NCBI RefSeq assembly: GCF_910592395.1
Contig: NC_088321.1
Span: 558,001 to 622,000 of the forward strand
From: Lineus longissimus
Taxonomy: Eukaryota; Nemertea; Pilidiophora; Heteronemertea; Lineidae
DNA: 64,000 bases
Reading direction: 5' to 3'
Shown: piece by piece, positions 57,937 through 64,000 of the stretch
Position numbering within the stretch: position 1 is the stretch's first letter
Layout of the letters: each line of letters starts with the position of its first letter
Notes under the pieces: model-generated
What the model was told of the DNA's origin: nothing
Seen by the model: the letters and a program-made list of their open reading frames with translations, nothing else
Database searches by the model: none
Program-made: the position numbers and the translations under genes

Positions 57937-60900
57937 ATGACCAACCGAAGTCCTCTCGGTAGTCCACGACTGACAGGCCGATTATGGCGTCAGCAGAGTG
58001 TGCCAAAAAGACAGGCCGTCTTTGTCCCTTGTCCGGTGGCGCCACCTTTACACAAGCCAGTCAACGATGATGTTACGGACAACAATGTGATTAACGACGA
58101 CGCGAATAGTCTAAATGTCCCAAACAATGGATATCCAGGACGGTTGCAAAGTGGCCTCGCAACTGATTATCCTGAGCCGTTCACATCACCAGTACATCTG
58201 TCTGAGATTATACGCCAAAGTAGTGGTAAGTTGGTTTAATAACCCTAGATTCTGATATCGTCAAATTGTTTTAAATTTTGTAATTTGGTCAAATGATGAA
58301 AGATTACCCCCTGTGCGTCATGGGAAATCATCTCGGCTTCAAATGAAATTCTATTGAAAGTATTTCAAGCATTGAATAGGCTGAAGATCCAAAAGTCATA
58401 TTTTGTAAGCTTAGGAGGATATAGTAGACAGGGCAGCTTTAAATCTTCTCTCTTAAAGCTGAACTTCATAAATTATACCCCCATTGAAACTATCAATGCT
58501 AAATTGTATATATTGTATCCAGAGATACAAGAAAAATAGGTTTTCCAGTGTCACAGGACCACATAACAGATATCATAGGTCCATCATTTAAAGCTGAACT
58601 GTATATTTTATTCTCCATCATGATATAGTTTCTCTTTTTCAGAAGAACAAGACATTGAAGATGAAGGACTCCTACCTCCGCAGCCTCTACTTGAAATGAC
58701 AACCCCTTCCACGCCATCTCCACCTCCTCGAGTCAGTGGCCCATCTGGGGCCTCAACACCTCCATCACCATCTACACCAAAAACACCAACAACACCAACC
58801 TCGTCCCCAAAGTCAAAACATTGGAAAATCCTTCCAAAGGATCTGGCCAAGAAATCAAACATTTTTCGTTTCCCGCCCGAGAAAAAGACATCAGCCGTTT
58901 CAAAGATCAGAACCGAGGAAGCGAGTTTATCCCCTCCGGTCCCCTGGACTCCCCCTCCTGGGCCCCAGATGTTGCAAAAGCAGACGTCAGAAGTGAAGAC
59001 AGAAAGTCCACGTCCATCGCCGCGTCCGCTAACAGCACCACCACCCCCGCCATCTTTGAGGCCCAAGAAGGGAGCGACTATCAACCAAGAAGATGTTACA
59101 GCTGAGCTTCCAGAATTCCCATCGACGCCCCCGTCGCGAACCCCATCCATTGACGTGACGTCAGAGTTCCCGCCTCCACCGCCTGGAGTTGGCGCAGACG
59201 ATGAACCTGCGTCACCATCTTACATCATCCCGAGAAAACCACCGAGGCCGAATTCGGGATTCTTGGCGAAAATAAAAAAATTCAACGAGGCGAAGAAACC
59301 GTCTGAGATCGCAGCAGAAGAACGTAAACAAAGAAATAAATCAGATTGCAAAATCGATGAGAAGTTGATGAAATCTGGTGACGGCGGACACAAAAATGAT
59401 GACGAGCGTATATCTGTGGCATTGCACAATAGTCTGGAAGACCTGCTGTCTCATATCAATGAGGCGTTACCAGGAATTGACGAACATCCAACGGGGACGC
59501 CCCCAGAGACCAAGACGCCAGCGAACAGTTTGGAATCGAGCCAAGAATTCCTGGACCATGTCGGTTTGTTTCTGGCGACGCCTGGACGAGACATGACAGC
59601 GATAACCGAGGAGGATATGGCGACGAAATTTGACGACGCAAACGCCGAAATATCTGCTGCGTCTTCCGATGCGAACACGTTTGCAAAACAAGACGCAGAT
59701 GAAGGCAAAAATGATGTCAACAAACTTGATGAGGTATTCGCCAAACTTGATGATGTGAATGCACAATTTGATGAGGTTGTACACGAAAAACCAGTTCTCG
59801 ATGAGGACTTTGCTGCTTTTCTCGGTCTGGATGACTTAGACGACTGTCTCAATCAAATCAACGAGGCAATCGCCACGCCAAACTGCAACCAAGCGACAGC
59901 ATCAAATCAGGCGTCTGAAGCTAGTCTACGAACCAAACCGACAGGTGGCGCTGGATCAGGTGACTCTGACGATAGTGAAGATTACGATTACCCAATCGGA
60001 AATAAAGCGACATTTTCTGGGCCGCTACCTCCAGGGAGTAACAGCAGGTCAGAAGACCCAAAGAGCCAGCAGGCGACTCTGTCGGAACATACGTCTGATG
60101 CCTGTCTACCAACTCTAACAACAGGTGGCGTTGACTCTGATGATTCCGATGACAGTAAGGACTATGAGTTCCCTGTAGGGAACCAGTGGACTTTTTCTGG
60201 AGCGCTACCTTCAGGGAGTTTCAGCGAAACACCAGATGATCCTTATTACGAGAACAGCGCGTTTCTCCGCACTTTGCGAGACAGCAACACGGGAAGAACC
60301 GAAACACCCGATCCTCCACAGTACCAAGAAAGTGACGACGTTGATTACCTGCCGATGGATCAGAATCTTGATCCATCTCCAGATGATTACGAGATGAATT
60401 GTCCGGATGAGGACCAGGTTGGTCTGTACGACATCCCACAGCCGGTCCAGCAATCGCTAATCTCCGGCGTACCAGAACTGGAAGCAGAAGTGGAATATGA
60501 GGTTCTGGATGTTACAGACGACATCACAAACGCCAAGAAGAAGAAGGAGAAGAAGAAGAAGCAGACGTCTTTAACGTCTGCTTCCAGAACGCACGAGCAG
60601 ACGAAAACATCTTCGCCGAAGTTTTCAAAGGATCGTCCGCCACCTCCGAATGATGTGCCGCCGAAACCTCAGGTCAAGAAAACAGGGAAAAAGAAGACTT
60701 GGAGTTGGAGGAAGAAATCGGAGAAACCGGAGAAGGTGGCAAACCGGCCTCCGCTGCCACCCAAGGATCCGGATATGCTCCAGGGGCCGCGGCCGGTACT
60801 GGAGGTGGAGGAGGAACAATACTGTTGTGTTGATGACATCATTTCAAGAGGTAGGGTTGAGAATTGTGAGAGATCAGAGAGGTTTAGCAAAGGCACACGA

Positions 60901-61250
60901 CTTCAAGGTGGTACTCAGACAACACGAAGTTGTGTGTACCCGCAAGAGATGCTTTTGTCGCATGTTGTAGCAATTATAATCACAGGTTGCTGCTTGTTTG
61001 TCTGGAGCTCAAAGAACCACGTGGGGAGGGGCCGACTAGAAGTAACCCAAATACCTGGAACTCATCCAGTTGGGAAAATTGTGTGTTGCTAAACCTAATT
61101 CATCCCCAGACTTCATTCACTGGGATCAAAAAACCCTTACACACGTTAACTCTTTACATTCCAGCACAACCAGAAACAGGCGTGATCGGCGACGACGATT
61201 GGAACAGCGATGACGACGAAATATTTGACGATTTTGAAGATTGGGACTAA
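57937..61250 (+). CDS. Proline-rich, multi-tyrosine scaffold-like protein, family not recognised
   Basis: Coding exons are 57937-58225, 58643-60850 and 61165-61250, both introns phase 1, 860 residues. An in-frame TAA just before the ATG fixes the start. The N-terminal half is Pro/Ser-rich with SH3-type motifs (PRPSPRPLTAPPPPP about 245-260, PRKPPRP about 293-299, RPPLPPK 798-804). A basic helix-like patch FLAKIKKFNEAKK lies near 303. Two similar short helices are LLSHINEAL (about 364) and CLNQINEAI (about 496). A tandem duplication covers about 518-570 and 578-630 (DYDYPIGN..TFSG / DYEFPVGN..TFSG). Candidate docking tyrosines are Y632 (YENS), Y665 (YLPM), Y679, Y692 (YDIP) and Y715 (YEVL). 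Lys-rich runs lie near 725-735. The last exon encodes an acidic tail with W845 and W859. There is no SH2, SH3 or catalytic domain. A cytoplasmic signalling adaptor is inferred; FYB-like proteins are only a loose comparison. Confidence 0.8.
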
Positions 61251-61639
61251 AGTGTGTTACGCACCCAGTCGAGAGTCTTCACAGACATCATTCTCTGCAG
61301 GTGGCAGCGCAGTCCACAGAGGCCTGTACGAAGATGGTAGTTGATGGTGCTTACCTTCAACTTAAGGTGGCGCTAACAATTCTGAGCTTGGCACGAAAAT
61401 CCTCCATCGGATTCCACAACTTACAATTGGGACGGATAATCATTCTAAAAATAACAAAAGGAGATTAATCTAATGCAATTTCTTCGTTTATTGTGTACAA
61501 TCTTCTAGACATAAACTCTGCCTGACATGCAAAGCCAGCGAGGTTACTTCCACATTCGACCAACAGGTGGCAGCTCTACACAATTAAGGTTTTCAACAGC
61601 CAATGTGAAACTACAGTCATAACAGAACAATGCCTCAGA

Positions 61640-61821
61640 TACAGTAGAACCTCCCTATTAAGGACACCATCGGGACCGACAACTGCTGTCCTTTATAGAG
61701 AGGTGTCCTGATTAGAGAGGTCAAACTGAAAGGAAACAACCAATTAGGGACCAAAATTAGTGTCCTTAATAGAGAGGTTGTACTTAATAGAGAGGTGTCT
61801 GCTAAGGGAGGTTTCACTGTA
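61640..61821. mobile_element. Repeat A, full-length, in the 3' flank of the scaffold gene
   Basis: tacagtagaacctccctatt to gggaggtttcactgta, both inverted ends present with TA flanks; same orientation as the 50.0-kb copy. Confidence 0.75.
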
Positions 61822-62063
61822 GTTGTGACATACATGTACATGTACAGTTTGTGAAGTGCATAATTATTACAGACTGCCATTCCGTAGGCCACCAAATCCT
61901 CGTGCATGATTTATTTTTCGCAAATTTTGCAAATGATCTGCATTGTAGCATCGTGAAACTAAAAATTGCAAAAGACGTTTTTTTGATTGGAAAACTAGAA
62001 GAGATTACATTATGTTTTAATCAACCCAGATTAAACTTTGAAATTTTTGGTGTGAATTGCCAA

Positions 62064-62069
62064 AATAAA
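62064..62069 (+). terminator. Candidate poly(A) signal of the scaffold gene
   Basis: AATAAA about 810 bases after the stop. It is the first canonical signal I noticed, but its distance and the intervening MITE make the assignment weak. Confidence 0.25.
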
Positions 62070-64000
62070 TCCACGCAAATACTTGGTGTTTTACAGTATT
62101 GTCACATGATTGTACTGGTGTCAGATCCACTTACTAGTTCCAGAAACTAGCAATAGGGGGAGAGGGCAACCAATTTGATTGCAGCAATCACCATGTGAAA
62201 CTCAAATATTCGCTTATTAAGTGAATGGCTGCTTCAGAGAAAATAGCGGGTAGATGGCGGGCAATACCAATTGCTTGTTTGTGATGCGCTTTTTAATAAC
62301 AATTGGTTCGGGTCGAATCTAGAGCGACTTTTCACAAACGTCGCCTTGAGAAGGTTTTTAAGCCAATAAGAATCCACTGACAACAACCGACATATCTTGC
62401 AACACGGACCATGATTTCCACAAGAAGCAGTCTATATATCACAAATCAAGACAATTTTCCATATAAAATCCTACAATGCCCTATATTTATCAAAAGGCAA
62501 ATTGTCTGCATGATTTCGTAACACCCTGTGCAACCAAGTTTGATTGACATATATTCTATTTACCTTTGTGATGAGTGTCTGAGAAACACAATCTACCTAC
62601 ACTAAGGAATGAAAATCAAAGACAGAACAGCCTACCCAGGGCCAAATACAACTTTCAACATGTGTTTTGGCTGTCCCGCTGACTGAACACCCTCCCTTGT
62701 TTCGAGCTTGCGTCAGAAATTGCTGACAAAGCACAAGGTTACCCTGGTCAAAAATGGACTTGTCCCGATACTAAATAAATCCAATGCACTGAAAAGTCCA
62801 TTTTTGACCTAAGGGGTGAAAGGGTTGATAGATAACCCCACAATTTGGTCAAAATTGAAGTCTCAACATTTGAGGGTATGACTTCCTTGTTTCTGTGCCA
62901 TGGCATACACGACTATTTTCGCAACCAAAATGGCCGACAAAAAGGGCTTTTTAGAATACTTCCGCAAAAGTCACATGATAAGACCTTGATGACAACTTGG
63001 CTGCGTGAAATAAATAAACAATAAATATTGGAAAATGAACAAGGCATCACAAAATTCTAAATCCGAGATGCACAGATATTAAAGTCCAGGCAGGTCACAT
63101 CAAGTTATGTCACATCCAGTAACGGTAGTATGGAAAATAACTCGAATATCATTTCATTCCTTCTTTTCTCATTAGTATATTAATTCATTCATAAATAATG
63201 GATAATTATGCTAAGCACAGTTCATGTTGTTTTTACTGTCCGACTGCAATTTTCAATGTAGGTTGCGTTGTTTTACAATAGAAATTGATACCTCACTGTC
63301 GAAAAAGCTCCCCTTACCAAACACTGCCCAGATGGAGCTGTCCTTTTGTCCCAAACAGCCTTAGCAAGACCCTTGGTTTAGGTCGACATTTCAGCTCCAT
63401 CCTCGCATGTTTTTTGAGACAACCCGTACTCTGAAACTCAGGACTGAAGTATAAACAGCTACAACCTGCAAGCTTCACAATAAATCGCAAAATTTTTACA
63501 CCCTTTTCTAAAAATTTGTAACAAACCTCAAGATTTTATAATTTTTATTTGGCAAAGTACATGACTTCTTTCAGTTTTTCCAATCAAAAAAAAATTTGGC
63601 AATTTTTATTTGCGCACATCGCAATTATTCATGAAATCAGCGAAAAAACAACGCCCGTCAAATTGGGCGATTGAAAGTCGCAATCTGCAGACATTTATGG
63701 CCTGAAATTTATTCCGTACCACGAAGTATGCATATTAACTGTTTCTGTTTTCATAAGCAGCGTTTCCAATTCATCCTCATCACAAATTATCAACACGTAG
63801 GGTTGTACATCATACACAAAACTTAATAGTACAGGAAAAACGTAATAACTATATTTAGACACTTTATAGCATTTGACTGAAAATGAGTCTTTGGACAACC
63901 TTGGCCAAATACTGTGGCATTTTGCACATTTTTTTGATAAAGTTGTATATTTTGACTATAATATCACACACGTGTCCACTAAACATAGATTTTATATTAA
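62070..64000. other. 3' flank, no feature recognised
   Basis: Apparently unique, AT-rich sequence with no long open frame, tandem array or clear transposon end. Any further gene lies beyond the window. Confidence 0.4.

Noticed and set aside
58608-59150. 180-codon Gly/Val-rich frame on the minus strand
   Set aside because: It is the complement of the proline-rich coding exon of the scaffold gene; the composition follows from CCN codons on the other strand.
60851-61092. Reading the scaffold gene as ending at 61092 in one long frame
   Set aside because: A GT-AG intron with matching phase joins 60850 to 61165, and the resulting tail is more protein-like; kept only as a retained-intron possibility.

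Overview
The window is eukaryotic nuclear DNA from an animal. Genes are split by GT-AG introns, there is no operon structure, and tandem repeats and small transposons are dense. All three genes with clear relatives encode conserved animal proteins: NAXE, COMMD4 and mitochondrial ribosomal protein bL9m. The repeat content (pogo/Tc1-like MITEs, tRNA- and 5S-headed SINEs, many minisatellites, a non-LTR retrotransposon tail) and the moderate AT bias fit a marine invertebrate, lophotrochozoan or invertebrate deuterostome. The sequence alone does not let me choose between them.

Layout. (1) 0.3-30.8 kb, + strand: NAXE, an NAD(P)HX epimerase, in five coding exons. Its first intron is about 28.2 kb and holds most of the tandem arrays in the window: 22-bp, 48-bp, 65-bp, 181-bp (inverted), about 190-bp, 10-bp and 42-bp units. 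The remaining four exons sit within about 2 kb. (2) 30.8-49.8 kb: no protein gene that I can support. It holds dispersed and tandem repeats, several hairpin MITEs, a second inverted 181-bp array, a duplicated block with nested hairpins, and one weak candidate spliced transcript near 37.1-38.3 kb. (3) 49.8-53.0 kb, - strand: COMMD4, eight coding exons, 199 residues. (4) 54.5-56.6 kb, + strand: MRPL9, six coding exons, 247 residues, divergent from COMMD4. (5) 57.9-61.25 kb, + strand: a three-coding-exon gene for an 860-residue proline-rich protein. It has many tyrosine motifs and an acidic tail with two tryptophans, and I do not recognise its family. (6) 61.25-64 kb: 3' flank with one MITE and otherwise apparently unique sequence.

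The genes do not form a pathway. NAXE repairs hydrated NAD(P)H, mainly in mitochondria. MRPL9 belongs to the mitochondrial large ribosomal subunit. COMMD4 belongs to the Commander endosomal recycling complex. The 860-residue protein looks like a signalling scaffold: SH3-type proline motifs, YxN, YxxM and YxxP candidate phosphotyrosine docking sites, and a tail resembling Arp2/3-binding acidic motifs. The most interesting items are that scaffold, the two inverted 181-bp arrays 31 kb apart (one inside a transcribed intron), and a short peptide-coding motif found in five copies between 37 and 47 kb. All coordinates were read by eye; exon ends were checked by splice signals and reading phase, while repeat ends are approximate.
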